From Scatocola faecipullorum (GTDB taxonomy: Bacteria; Pseudomonadota; Alphaproteobacteria; RF32; CAG-239), in contig DVNC01000027.1 of NCBI GenBank assembly GCA_018714685.1, positions 1 to 46,665 on the forward strand: 46,665 nt of DNA, in the 5' to 3' direction. This document shows, in pieces, positions 16,030 to 23,015 of this stretch. The stretch's first letter is position 1; every line of letters begins with the position of its first letter. The translations under genes were made by a program, and so were the position numbers. Under the pieces are notes generated by a model that was not told the origin of the DNA, did no database searches, and saw only the letters and a list, made by a program, of their open reading frames with translations.

Positions 16030-16617
16030 ATGACATTCGAAAAACTTAAACTTTTACTATGGCTGTTTAAAACCGATTTTTTCATCAGCAGTTTCACTTT
16101 CGGCGGCGGTTATGTCGTACTGCCGATGATTCGCAAATATTTCATTGAACAGAAGCACCTTTTCTCGGAAGACGAACTGATGGACATGTCGGCGGTCGCC
16201 CAGTCGTCGCCCGGAGCCATAGCCATCAACCTGGCCGTTCTCTGCGGCAAAAAAGTGGCCGGCTGGCCCGGTATTTTCGTTGCCGGAATTGCAGCCGTTT
16301 TACCGCCCCTGCTTATTCTTTCCGCCGTTTCCGCCTGCTACCGGAACTTAATCGACAATCCGGTGGTTGTCGCCGTTTTAAAGGGAATGGAAGCCGGCGT
16401 GGCCGCCCTGATTGCCGACGTGGTCTGGTACATGAGCCACATGATTGTCAAAAAAAAGGAAACGCTGCCCATTTTAATGATTCCTGCCGTTTTTACCGCT
16501 AACTTTATTTTCAATGTCAACGCCCTGAGCGCCATTCTCGGGGGCATTGCCGTTTTCCTCCTCCTGGAAAAACTCAAATTCAGAATTAACCTGAAGAAGG
16601 AGCTCCCCGATGTTTGA
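16030..16617 (+). CDS. Chromate transporter family protein, first half
   Basis: The 195-residue protein is a single CHR domain with about five or six membrane helices. Hallmarks are FTFGGGYVVLPMI near residue 28, then SAVAQSSPGAIAINLAV. In many bacteria the transporter is one chain of about 400 residues. Here it is split into two half-size proteins that would pair in the inner membrane. The ATG at 16030 is chosen for the AAGGAG just upstream. An in-frame TTG at 15994 is less likely. The gene overlaps the second half by eight bases. The substrate is often chromate, but sulfate or other anions cannot be excluded. Confidence 0.87.
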   Translation: MTFEKLKLLLWLFKTDFFISSFTFGGGYVVLPMIRKYFIEQKHLFSEDELMDMSAVAQSSPGAIAINLAVLCGKKVAGWPGIFVAGIAAVLPPLLILSAVSACYRNLIDNPVVVAVLKGMEAGVAALIADVVWYMSHMIVKKKETLPILMIPAVFTANFIFNVNALSAILGGIAVFLLLEKLKFRINLKKELPDV

Positions 16618-17155
16618 ACTTTTAATCAGCTTTTTGCAAATCGGCGCTTTCAGCATCGGCGGCGGCTATGCGACCCTGCCCCTGATTCAGGAACAGATTG
16701 TCGAACTGCACCAATGGCTCACCTATAAGGAATTTACCGACATTATCACTATCTCCCAAATGACGCCCGGCCCCCTCGCCGTTAACGGCTCAACCTTCGT
16801 AGGATTGCGGATTGGCGGAATACCGGGAGCGATTGTCGCCACTTTCGGCTGCGTCATCAGCGGCATTCTCATCTCGCTGTCGCTTCACCGCTTTTTTCAA
16901 AAAAACCACAGTCCATGCATTGAACAAACTTTCAAAGCGCTGAAATCAATTTCCGTCGGTCTGATTGCTTCAGCCTCTTCAACCATTCTGCTGCTGTCCT
17001 GGTTCGGTTGCAGTTCCTGGCAAACCATCAGCCGCCCGGCAGATTTAACTGCCGTTGCTATCAGTTTTGCAGCTATCGTCCTTCTGCGCAAATACCGTCT
17101 CAATCCGGTCCTGGTAATGGTTATCTGCGGCATCGGCGGTGTCATATTTTATTAG
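16610..17155 (+). CDS. Chromate transporter family protein, second half
   Basis: The 181-residue CHR-domain protein is homologous to the first half. IGAFSIGGGYATLPLI and ISQMTPGPLAVNGSTFVG match the two conserved loops (residues 9-24 and 49-66). It is the partner of the preceding gene, and the ATG lies within that gene's last codons, so the two are translationally coupled. About five membrane helices are seen. No metal-specific motif allows the transported anion to be named. The structured RNA region begins about 25 bases after the stop. Confidence 0.87.
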   Translation: MFELLISFLQIGAFSIGGGYATLPLIQEQIVELHQWLTYKEFTDIITISQMTPGPLAVNGSTFVGLRIGGIPGAIVATFGCVISGILISLSLHRFFQKNHSPCIEQTFKALKSISVGLIASASSTILLLSWFGCSSWQTISRPADLTAVAISFAAIVLLRKYRLNPVLVMVICGIGGVIFY

Positions 17156-17180
17156 CCCGGCCAATTCTAAAAAAATTCTC

Positions 17181-17208
17181 TTGATTACTGGCCAAACTCT
17201 GCTAATGT
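17181..17208 (+). promoter_or_regulatory. Predicted promoter of the structured RNA
   Basis: TTGATT (17181-17186) and TAATGT (17203-17208) are 16 bases apart. Transcription would begin near 17214-17216, right at the first base-paired segment of the RNA. Confidence 0.5.
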
Positions 17209-17213
17209 TTAAG

Positions 17214-17432
17214 CGGGTCGTACTCCGTAGAAAAGAATACGGCCCGGGGCTTAGAAAACCCTTTTAATCAATCAGTCGCCTGCATAGCGACTTAAAACGT
17301 TATATGCCGATTTCTGTCCTTTAGGGCGGATGTCGGCTAAATAAGGCTGTGTGCTGAATAAGCCGAGCCGTTTGATTGATTACGGTTTTCTAACATCCGC
17401 CCGCCTTTTCTTTAAAGAGCGGGTTTTGTTTT
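17214..17432 (+). ncRNA. Candidate structured RNA / regulatory leader with pseudoknot
   Basis: No CDS fits this stretch, but it is full of complementary segments. Hairpin CCGTA/TACGG lies at 17225-17242. A long-range stem pairs TTAGAAAACC (17251-17260) with GGTTTTCTAA (17384-17393) and AATCAATCA (17266-17274) with TGATTGATT (17373-17381). Inside it are hairpin GTCGC/GCGAC (17275-17291) and a hairpin at 17306-17337. GGGCGGATGT (17324-17333), within the enclosed loop, is fully complementary to ACATCCGCCC (17393-17402) outside it, giving a pseudoknot. That pairing overlaps the terminator's 5' arm, so it could act as an antiterminator. No tmRNA, RNase P, SRP or 6S signature was found. It may be a riboswitch-like leader of the small gene at 17460 or an independent RNA. 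Confidence 0.6.
17400..17432 (+). terminator. Rho-independent terminator of the structured RNA
   Basis: The stem CCCGC (17400-17404) / GCGGG (17419-17423), with a 14-base loop containing a self-complementary TCTTTAAAGA, is followed by TTTTGTTTT. Its 5' arm shares three bases with the alternative long-range pairing, and the next start codon is 28 bases downstream. Confidence 0.75.
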
Positions 17433-17459
17433 AACTGACAACTAAAGGATGTTAATCGT

Positions 17460-17630
17460 ATGAAATATATCAATATAATATTGGCGCTTATTTTATTATG
17501 CACCGTTTTTCTGATAAATAAAGAAAATATCGGCACATGGATTGCCGTATTGTTTGCAGCAGTCTGCCTTGCCGTATTTTGCTATATGCTTTCCGAAGAA
17601 GAAAACAAATATAAAAAGAAAAGAAAATAA
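17460..17630 (+). CDS. Small membrane protein, 56 residues
   Basis: ATG at 17460 opens 56 codons. The peptide starts MKYINIILALILLCTVFLI, a first membrane helix, then has a short NKENIGTW turn, a second helix (about 27-44) and a charged tail ending KYKKKRK. AAAGGA stands ten bases upstream. The two-helix hairpin with a basic tail is a realistic small membrane protein. I do not recognise a family. It follows a structured RNA and terminator, so readthrough may control it. Alternatives include a toxin-like hydrophobic peptide or a stress-induced small protein. Nothing in the sequence decides between these. Confidence 0.65.
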   Translation: MKYINIILALILLCTVFLINKENIGTWIAVLFAAVCLAVFCYMLSEEENKYKKKRK

Positions 17631-17650
17631 AAAACAAAAACTGAAACAAA

Positions 17651-17678
17651 AAAAACCACTCTTCAAAGAGTGGTTTTT
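17651..17678. terminator. Bidirectional terminator
   Basis: A 13 bp perfect stem (AAAAACCACTCTT / AAGAGTGGTTTTT) with a two-base loop lies between the small plus-strand gene and the minus-strand tRNA. T runs stand on both sides for each direction. Confidence 0.88.
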
Positions 17679-17681
17679 AAC

Positions 17682-17758
17682 TGGTAGCGAGGGGCGGATT
17701 CGAACCGTCGACACGCGGATTATGATTCCGCTGCTCTAACCAACTGAGCTACCCCGCC
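17682..17758 (-). tRNA. tRNA-Met (CAT), elongator type
   Basis: The 77-base cloverleaf on the minus strand begins GGCGGGGTAGCTCAGTTGG and ends with encoded CCA. The anticodon stem GCGGA/TCCGC encloses the loop ATCATAA, so the anticodon is CAT. The acceptor stem and D arm match alphaproteobacterial elongator tRNA-Met rather than initiator tRNA, because position 1 pairs (G-T) with position 72. The T stem GACGG/CCGCC has one A-C mismatch. Ile2 (also CAT) is less likely because of the overall similarity to elongator Met. A consensus promoter lies upstream and a terminator downstream. Confidence 0.9.
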
Positions 17759-17774
17759 ATCGGGTTCGAGCTAT

Positions 17775-17803
17775 TTAATAATAAATTCTTCCCGCCTTGT
17801 CAA
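17775..17803 (-). promoter_or_regulatory. Promoter of tRNA-Met
   Basis: On the minus strand TTGACA (17798-17803) and TATTAA (17775-17780) are separated by 17 bases, placing transcription start about ten bases before the tRNA. Confidence 0.7.
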
Positions 17804-17871
17804 TAGCTATTTTTAAAATTAATGTTTATTGCACAATCTTTTTGCCCCGCCTTGCATTCTCCTTTTCCGTG

Positions 17872-17906
17872 ATTATCTAGCTTAGATAATTAAGTTATAG
17901 ACTTAA
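17872..17906. promoter_or_regulatory. Two adjacent palindromes upstream of the barrel protein
   Basis: ATTATCTA-GCT-TAGATAAT (17872-17890) and TTAAGT-TATAG-ACTTAA (17890-17906) are perfect inverted repeats back to back, ending directly against the GGAG ribosome site of the gene at 17921. They could be regulator binding sites or leader hairpins. Confidence 0.5.
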
Positions 17907-17920
17907 GGAGAGATTGAAAC

Positions 17921-18775
17921 ATGCGGCACAAAACATTATTGGTCTGGGCCTTCTGCCTGTTATGCAGCCCGGCACTGGCTGATGAAGATAACGAGAACAA
18001 CGGCCTGCGCGCCAACTTCCGGCGTGTTGCGCTGGAAATGTCTTCCACCTCGGTTTCGCATGCCGAACAATATCAGAATTCGCCCAACACCCAGCTCAGT
18101 TCAGACAGCGAAACCTTGTTCAAAGGCGTATTCGACTTCATTCTCGAATATGAACAGCCGGATTATCAATGGAACAATTCCGTTTATATGGAATACGGCA
18201 AAACCAGACTCAAAAAAGCCGACGGCTCAACCACCTCCTCCGAAAACGCCGATAAAATCCTTTTAACCAGCGATTACGCGCGCAAAATGTGGAAATACGG
18301 CGAAGCCGACGTCGGCCCTTTCGGCAGTCTGGGCTACCAAACCGAATTCACCGCCAACAATGACGCCCCCCGCAACAAAACCCTGCGCGGCAAAGGCGGC
18401 CTTAAGCTGTTCAACGGACAATATATCAAAGAGCTTTACATCGCCGCCGTCGAAGAACTCGACATGACCTACAGCCGCAGCGATACCAAAACCGCTTACG
18501 AAATCGGCATTCGTGCCGAATACCCGCTTCGCGACGGCATAAAATTCCAGCTCGAAAGCTATTTCCGCGACTACTTTCTTTACAGTCGTTACGTCGGAAC
18601 CGATTTCAAATATGAATTTAACCTGACCGGCCGTATGGATGTCAAAATCCACAAGGACTTGAGTATCGCCCCTTATGTCAGCTATTTTGAGGCCCGTTCC
18701 CGCGAAGCAAGCGCGGCAGGCAGCAATTTTATGATAGGCCTGTCCTTCGCTTATGCCGACATCTTCAATCTTTAA
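17921..18775 (+). CDS. Outer-membrane beta-barrel protein
   Basis: The 284-residue protein has a cleavable signal peptide (MRHKTLLVWAFCLLCSPALA). The remainder is rich in alternating aromatic and polar residues, in strands such as WNNSVYMEYGKTRL and FQLESYFRDYFLYS. The C-terminal region (NFMIGLSFAYADIFNL) fits a last barrel strand. The pattern resembles DUF3078-type outer-membrane proteins, but I am not certain of the family. It would span the outer membrane as a small barrel of perhaps ten to twelve strands. AAGGAG precedes the ATG, and two palindromes lie immediately upstream. No enzymatic motif is seen. Confidence 0.75.
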   Translation: MRHKTLLVWAFCLLCSPALADEDNENNGLRANFRRVALEMSSTSVSHAEQYQNSPNTQLSSDSETLFKGVFDFILEYEQPDYQWNNSVYMEYGKTRLKKADGSTTSSENADKILLTSDYARKMWKYGEADVGPFGSLGYQTEFTANNDAPRNKTLRGKGGLKLFNGQYIKELYIAAVEELDMTYSRSDTKTAYEIGIRAEYPLRDGIKFQLESYFRDYFLYSRYVGTDFKYEFNLTGRMDVKIHKDLSIAPYVSYFEARSREASAAGSNFMIGLSFAYADIFNL

Positions 18776-18834
18776 CCGTATTCTTAGAAAAATACCAAGT
18801 TATAAACAAAAAATATTCACGCGCTTTAAATCGC

Positions 18835-18862
18835 TTGATTCGCGCGGAATAATTGCTACATT
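18835..18862 (+). promoter_or_regulatory. Predicted promoter of the glycosyltransferase gene
   Basis: TTGATT (18835-18840) and TACATT (18857-18862) with a 16-base spacer lie 44 bases before the start at 18906. Confidence 0.5.
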
Positions 18863-18868
18863 TATCCC

Positions 18869-18890
18869 ATAAATTTACACAACAATTTAT
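18869..18890 (+). promoter_or_regulatory. Leader inverted repeat next to the ribosome site
   Basis: ATAAATT (18869-18875) and AATTTAT (18884-18890) form a 7 bp hairpin with an 8-base loop, ending directly before GGAG of the gene at 18906. It may influence ribosome access or be a protein-binding site. Confidence 0.4.
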
Positions 18891-18905
18891 GGAGAATTAT
18901 AAATT

Positions 18906-20459
18906 ATGGCAAAAAAATTAAAAGTCATGTTTTCTACGCATGGCTTGGTTGAGGGTGACTTCGGCTTTGAGCTGGATGAAAAAGGTTACCCGACCTCTAA
19001 AGTAATTTCAAAAAAAGTTATTACCGGACAGGATACCGGCGGACAGGTTTATTACGTTAAGGCTCTGGCTGCCAACTCCAATAACTATGATGTCGATTTG
19101 GTAACCCGCCGCGTAGATCCGCGGATTTGCCCGCAATTCGGCGGCACACCGCATGACCTCGGAAAAGACATCAACTACACGATTGAACAGCAGTGGCATG
19201 ACAGTTCCGTTATCCGCAGCCGGGTTCTTCGTGTTCCCGCCGGCGGACATTTCAACTTTGTTCCCAAAGAAGAAATCGTTCCCCTGCTGCCTGAAATCAT
19301 CAATAATCTGTATGACTTCTACAAAAAAGAAGGCTGCATCGACCGCATTGAAGTTGTTGAAGGCCATTACCGCGACGGTATGCTCGCAGCCGATATGCTC
19401 TGTTCCAAAATTGAACAGGAAACCGGACGCCGCCCGGTCATGCTGGTGACCAGCCACTCCCTCGGCCACAAAAAATACGAACGCAACCTGCCGCAGTATC
19501 AGGCCGGAAACATCAGCGAAGAAGAATGGAAATGGCACAATTTTGAACAGCGCATCAAACACGAAACTTTCGCTTTTCACAAATCGGACATTATCATTGC
19601 CACCTCGCCGGACGAACAAACCCGCCTGCTGGCAGAGCCCTATCTGGCCGATTTGAACAAAATCACCATTATTCCTCCCGGTTACAATGATGAAATTTTC
19701 AAACCGCTGTCACCGCAGAACCTGCACAAACTGAAATATCATTTTGACTATAAAAACATCTATAATGAAGAACGCAGCATCGACCTGACGGATAAAAAAG
19801 TCGTTTCCTCTCTGGGACGCGTTGTCCGCGACAAAGGGTTCAGCGAACTGTCGCGCTCCATGGCCGAAATTATGAAAGATGACCCCTCGGTTATCTTTAT
19901 GGTCAGCGGCGAAATCGGCAACCCGGTTACTCAGGAATGCCGTGAAATTCTGAAAGATGTTGAAGACCGCGTTATTTTCCTGCCGTCTCTGAATCAAAAA
20001 GAAATGGCCCGCGTTTATAACGTTTCTTCCATTTTCGTCATGTCCAGCTTAAATGAAGCTTTCGGCATGGTTCCGATTGAAGCGATGGGCTGCAAAACGG
20101 CCGTTATTGTCGGACGCAGCGGTTTCAACGACTTTGCTCACTGCGCCGATATCCGCGATGATAACCAGGATTACGGCAAAGCCATCGGCATTTACGCTCC
20201 CTCGCAGGAGACTGACCGCTGGCGCCAGGTTAAAGCGCTCAAGCTGTTGCTGAACAATGAAGAGCTGCGGCAGAAGATTGCCGAAAACGGTCACCGTTAT
20301 GTACGCGAAAATCTGACTTGGCAGCAAATTTCCGAACAGAAAGATCATATTGTTCAGGATGTTCTGTCCGCTCGAAAAAAAAGCCGACCGGGCAAATCAA
20401 AAAAGAATAACCTGCAAACTTCGGAAATCCGCTTGCCGAACCGGCAAAAAGTAATCTAA
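18906..20459 (+). CDS. Sucrose-synthase/sucrose-phosphate-synthase-like GT4 glycosyltransferase
   Basis: The 517-residue protein is a GT-B glycosyltransferase. The N-terminal domain holds DTGGQVYYVKAL (about 43-54), the donor/acceptor loop of sucrose-type enzymes, plus VEGHYRDGMLAA and TSHSLGHKKYE. The C-terminal domain has SSLGRVVRDKGF and the GT4 motif SLNEAFGMVPIEAMGC (about 379-394), with the two Glu of the E-x7-E motif. Family members use a nucleotide sugar to make sucrose, sucrose-phosphate or other glucosides. No sucrose-phosphatase gene lies here, so the product is open. The C-terminal 35 residues are Lys/Arg-rich and probably disordered. It has its own promoter and terminator, so it looks like a single-gene unit. 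Confidence 0.85.
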   Translation: MAKKLKVMFSTHGLVEGDFGFELDEKGYPTSKVISKKVITGQDTGGQVYYVKALAANSNNYDVDLVTRRVDPRICPQFGGTPHDLGKDINYTIEQQWHDSSVIRSRVLRVPAGGHFNFVPKEEIVPLLPEIINNLYDFYKKEGCIDRIEVVEGHYRDGMLAADMLCSKIEQETGRRPVMLVTSHSLGHKKYERNLPQYQAGNISEEEWKWHNFEQRIKHETFAFHKSDIIIATSPDEQTRLLAEPYLADLNKITIIPPGYNDEIFKPLSPQNLHKLKYHFDYKNIYNEERSIDLTDKKVVSSLGRVVRDKGFSELSRSMAEIMKDDPSVIFMVSGEIGNPVTQECREILKDVEDRVIFLPSLNQKEMARVYNVSSIFVMSSLNEAFGMVPIEAMGCKTAVIVGRSGFNDFAHCADIRDDNQDYGKAIGIYAPSQETDRWRQVKALKLLLNNEELRQKIAENGHRYVRENLTWQQISEQKDHIVQDVLSARKKSRPGKSKKNNLQTSEIRLPNRQKVI

Positions 20460-20460
20460 A

Positions 20461-20495
20461 AAAAATCCCCTGTTGCAAAACAGGGGATTTTCTTT
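20461..20495. terminator. Bidirectional terminator
   Basis: AATCCCCTGTT / AACAGGGGATT with a four-base loop is flanked by A5 on one side and TTTTCTTT on the other. It serves the glycosyltransferase gene and the convergent small gene whose stop is at 20494-20496. Confidence 0.88.
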
Positions 20496-20763
20496 ACTTC
20501 TTGCCGTCGTCAATTATTTCATATTCGGCATCTATGATGTCCGGCGCCTGCTTTTCCCGCGGTTTGGCAGAAAAAACGTCAACGCGCCGTACGTCTCTGT
20601 ATTTCCGATACCAGCCAGCCCCCAAATTAAATAATGCGGAGAAAACAACCACGGCCAGAAAAATCGGCAATAACACCGAAGCGACATAAAACGAAAAAAT
20701 CAAAGCCAGCAGCCCGATTACAATAATTCCTAACCACACCAGAAACGCATCCAGTTGCCTCAT
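20494..20763 (-). CDS. Small membrane protein, 89 residues
   Basis: The protein has two closely spaced hydrophobic segments (about residues 6-28 and 30-48). A basic stretch (WYRKYRDVRR) and an acidic tail ending in DAEYEIIDDGKK follow. The start ATG overlaps the stop of the ROK kinase gene by four bases, so it is the second cistron of that unit. I do not recognise a named family. The basic then acidic cytoplasmic tail might contact a partner protein. Coding status rests on the overlap, the hydrophobic pattern and the terminator right at its end. Confidence 0.7.
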   Translation of the reverse strand: MRQLDAFLVWLGIIVIGLLALIFSFYVASVLLPIFLAVVVFSALFNLGAGWYRKYRDVRRVDVFSAKPREKQAPDIIDAEYEIIDDGKK

Positions 20764-21659
20764 CTGTTTTTCTCCTTGTCAATTTTTTGCACGGCTCCCA
20801 ACACGGCCCCGACCATTGCCGCATTGTTTTCAAGTTCCGCCCGCCTTAAAACCAACGGCGCCGACAGAATTTGACGATTAACCTCATCCTGCAGCTTACC
20901 AAAATTCATAAACTCGGTCAACGATCCGAACATAACAACCATTTCCGGGTCAAAAATATTTGCCAGCCCGGCAATTCCCTGCATAACGTCATGTTCCCAA
21001 ATTTCATAAGCCTTAACCGCCCGGGCATCTCCGGCCTTAATACCTTTGATGACATCATAACTGGTCACGGACGGATCGCCGAAGACCTCTTTGGCATCCA
21101 GCCCTAAAGCCGTCCCCGAAGCATAAATTTCATAACAGTCCCAGGCTCCGCAGGTACAGCGGCGTACCTGTCCCCGGTTAACCGGAAAATGAGCTTCTCC
21201 GGCAGCTCCGGATTTACCTTTCAGCAACTTTCCGTCAACCAGAAAAGCTACCCCTACTCCGGTTCCTATCGCCACCAGCATCACGTTTCGGCAGCCTTTT
21301 GCCGCACCGCAGCAATATTCGCCCCATAATGCCGCATTGGCATCATTCTCAACATATACCGGTTTAGATGTAAGCTTTTCAAAAACCGTATCCATATAGC
21401 CTTTGGGCATATTTCCCACCGACGAGATAATCCGCCGATTGTCCAAATCAGCTTCGCCTGCCGTCGCTATGGCTACGCCGTCGATTTCAGCTTCGTAACG
21501 GCGGACAATTTCCTGCAACAGCCGGAAAATTTCGTCATTATCCCGCGGCGTTGCGTCTCTTTGAGGCTCTTCCAGCAGACATCCGCGGCTGTCTGTCAAA
21601 GCGTGAGCAATTTTTGTTCCGCCGATATCAAATGCCAAAAATTTTTTTGCACCGCTCAT
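20760..21659 (-). CDS. ROK-family sugar kinase
   Basis: The 299-residue protein is of ROK type. The phosphate-binding loop is DIGGTKI (11-17), and the catalytic Asp is in ENDANAA (Asp106). GAAGEAHFP carries the zinc His (157), and the zinc cysteines are in CTCGAWDC (168, 170, 175). Such kinases phosphorylate glucose, N-acetylglucosamine, N-acetylmannosamine or fructose. Sequence alone does not give the sugar. The nagA-nagB pair 22 kb away makes an N-acetylglucosamine kinase plausible, but not more. GGAGG precedes the ATG. It is divergent from the Spx/ArsC-like gene and is followed by an overlapping small membrane protein. Confidence 0.9.
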   Translation of the reverse strand: MSGAKKFLAFDIGGTKIAHALTDSRGCLLEEPQRDATPRDNDEIFRLLQEIVRRYEAEIDGVAIATAGEADLDNRRIISSVGNMPKGYMDTVFEKLTSKPVYVENDANAALWGEYCCGAAKGCRNVMLVAIGTGVGVAFLVDGKLLKGKSGAAGEAHFPVNRGQVRRCTCGAWDCYEIYASGTALGLDAKEVFGDPSVTSYDVIKGIKAGDARAVKAYEIWEHDVMQGIAGLANIFDPEMVVMFGSLTEFMNFGKLQDEVNRQILSAPLVLRRAELENNAAMVGAVLGAVQKIDKEKNR

Positions 21660-21741
21660 GATCGCCTCCTTATTCCCGGGTTGTATCTCTTAAATATATG
21701 GTTTATATTCGGAGAAAGCAATTAACAAAGGAATTTTTTTC

Positions 21742-22104
21742 ATGACAAAATATTTATTTTTGGAATATCCCAAATGTTCCACCTGCCAAAAAGCCAGACA
21801 ATGGCTGGAACAGCACCAAATTGAATTCACCGCCCGTCATATTGTCGAAAACGCCCCGTCCGCCGAGGAACTCAAAACTTGGCAAAAGCGAAGCGGACTG
21901 CCGTTCAAACGCTTTGTCAACACCTCGGGACTGCTCTACAAGTCAATGAATTTGAAAGAAAAACTGCCAACCCTGAGCGAAGATGAACGGTTCGCTCAGC
22001 TTGCAGCCAACGGCATGCTGGTCAAACGCCCGCTTTTAGTCGGAGAAAATTTCGTCCTGACCGGCTTTAAGGCCGATGAATGGGAAAAGGAACTCATCGG
22101 ATAA
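21742..22104 (+). CDS. ArsC/Spx-family protein
   Basis: The 120-residue protein has the ArsC/Spx fold: YPKCSTCQKARQWL (9-22) with a CxxC pair (Cys12, Cys15), then LKTWQKRSGLPFKRFVNTSG and the C-terminal block RPLLVGENFVLTGF. The length fits YffB/Spx-like proteins. True glutaredoxin-coupled arsenate reductases have a single Cys in this position, so a thiol-redox role similar to Spx or YffB is more likely than arsenate reduction. It is cytoplasmic. It stands alone between the divergent ROK gene and a hairpin before the motA-like gene. Confidence 0.85.
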   Translation: MTKYLFLEYPKCSTCQKARQWLEQHQIEFTARHIVENAPSAEELKTWQKRSGLPFKRFVNTSGLLYKSMNLKEKLPTLSEDERFAQLAANGMLVKRPLLVGENFVLTGFKADEWEKELIG

Positions 22105-22140
22105 GCCCGACCAATCCGTTCTGCTTGTTTTTTTATCAAC

Positions 22141-22171
22141 ACCGCTTAAAATTTACTCAATTTTAAGCGGT
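22141..22171. terminator. Strong hairpin after the ArsC/Spx-like gene
   Basis: ACCGCTTAAAAT (22141-22152) and ATTTTAAGCGGT (22160-22171) form a perfect 12 bp stem with a 7-base loop. No long T tract follows, so it may be a weak terminator or a regulatory element ahead of the motA-like gene. Confidence 0.5.
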
Positions 22172-22229
22172 TAACTCTATGATAGCATTAAATACATAAT
22201 TTAAAAGATATCTTTACGAGGACAGAACT

Positions 22230-23000
22230 ATGGAAAAATCAACAGTCATCGGAATTACCGCCGGTCTGGCTTCTATCGGAATCGGTATGTATCTCAAAGG
22301 CGCCGACCCGCACGCCCTGATTAACCCGGCCGCATACCTGATTATTTTCGCCGGCACCGCCGCTGCCCTGTTTAATGCTTTTACGATGAAAGAGCTGAAA
22401 CGCTTTCCCGTCCTGTGCAAAATTATTTTCTGCGGACAAAAGCTGACCGACAAACAAGAAATTCTTGAACTCTTTGTTGACTTGGCTAAAGCGGCCAAGC
22501 AAGACGGCATCGTCGCCATTGAAAAACGCGCCAACGAAATAGACGATGCTTTCACCCGCACCACCCTCTCCATGGTGGCCGACGGTTTCAGCGCCGACTT
22601 CATCTACGAAGTTGCGGAAAACGATATCAAACAAATGGAAGAACGCCACCGTGCCAATGCGCTTATCTTCTCCCAGGGCGGTATGTATGCACCGACATTA
22701 GGCGTTCTCGGCGCCGTTATCGGCCTGATTGCCGCGCTGGGAAACCTCTCTGACATCGACAAGCTGGGACATTCCATTGCCGCGGCGTTTGTCGCCACCC
22801 TGCTTGGTATTTTCACCGGCTATGTCTGCTGGCACCCGTTCGCCAACAAACTTAAAAGGCTCTCTGCCGCTGAAGTCGAAATCAAAAAAATGATTCTGGA
22901 AGGCGCCCTGGCGCTGCAATCCGGCGCTTCTTCCCTGGCAATGGAAGCCAAGCTCCAGGCTTTTATTCCCGTTTCGGAACGCAAACAGCGGAATGACTAA
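22230..23000 (+). CDS. motA: MotA-like flagellar motor stator protein
   Basis: The 256-residue protein has four predicted membrane helices in the MotA arrangement (two near the N terminus, two after residue 145). A large cytoplasmic loop has conserved charged residues (KRANEIDDAFTR). The family block GGMYAPTLGVLGAVIGLIAAL (about 150-170) carries the proline needed for torque coupling. With MotB it forms an ion channel driving the flagellar motor. No other flagellar or chemotaxis gene is in the window, so a different ExbB/MotA-like role is possible. The gene precedes the motB-like gene by 15 bases. The Shine-Dalgarno is GAGGA. Confidence 0.88.
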   Translation: MEKSTVIGITAGLASIGIGMYLKGADPHALINPAAYLIIFAGTAAALFNAFTMKELKRFPVLCKIIFCGQKLTDKQEILELFVDLAKAAKQDGIVAIEKRANEIDDAFTRTTLSMVADGFSADFIYEVAENDIKQMEERHRANALIFSQGGMYAPTLGVLGAVIGLIAALGNLSDIDKLGHSIAAAFVATLLGIFTGYVCWHPFANKLKRLSAAEVEIKKMILEGALALQSGASSLAMEAKLQAFIPVSERKQRND

Positions 23001-23015
23001 AACAAAGGAACAAAA

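Noticed and set aside
17190..17440. tmRNA, RNase P RNA, SRP RNA or 6S RNA at the structured region
   Set aside because: No GGTTCGA T-loop or tag-like reading frame, no RNase P core (AGGAAAGTC), no SRP tetraloop pattern, and no 6S-type long rod with a central bulge were found.
21742..22104. Arsenate reductase ArsC
   Set aside because: The CxxC pair and absence of other ars genes favour an Spx/YffB-type redox protein. The distant ArsB/NhaD-like transporter is not evidence of an arsenic operon.
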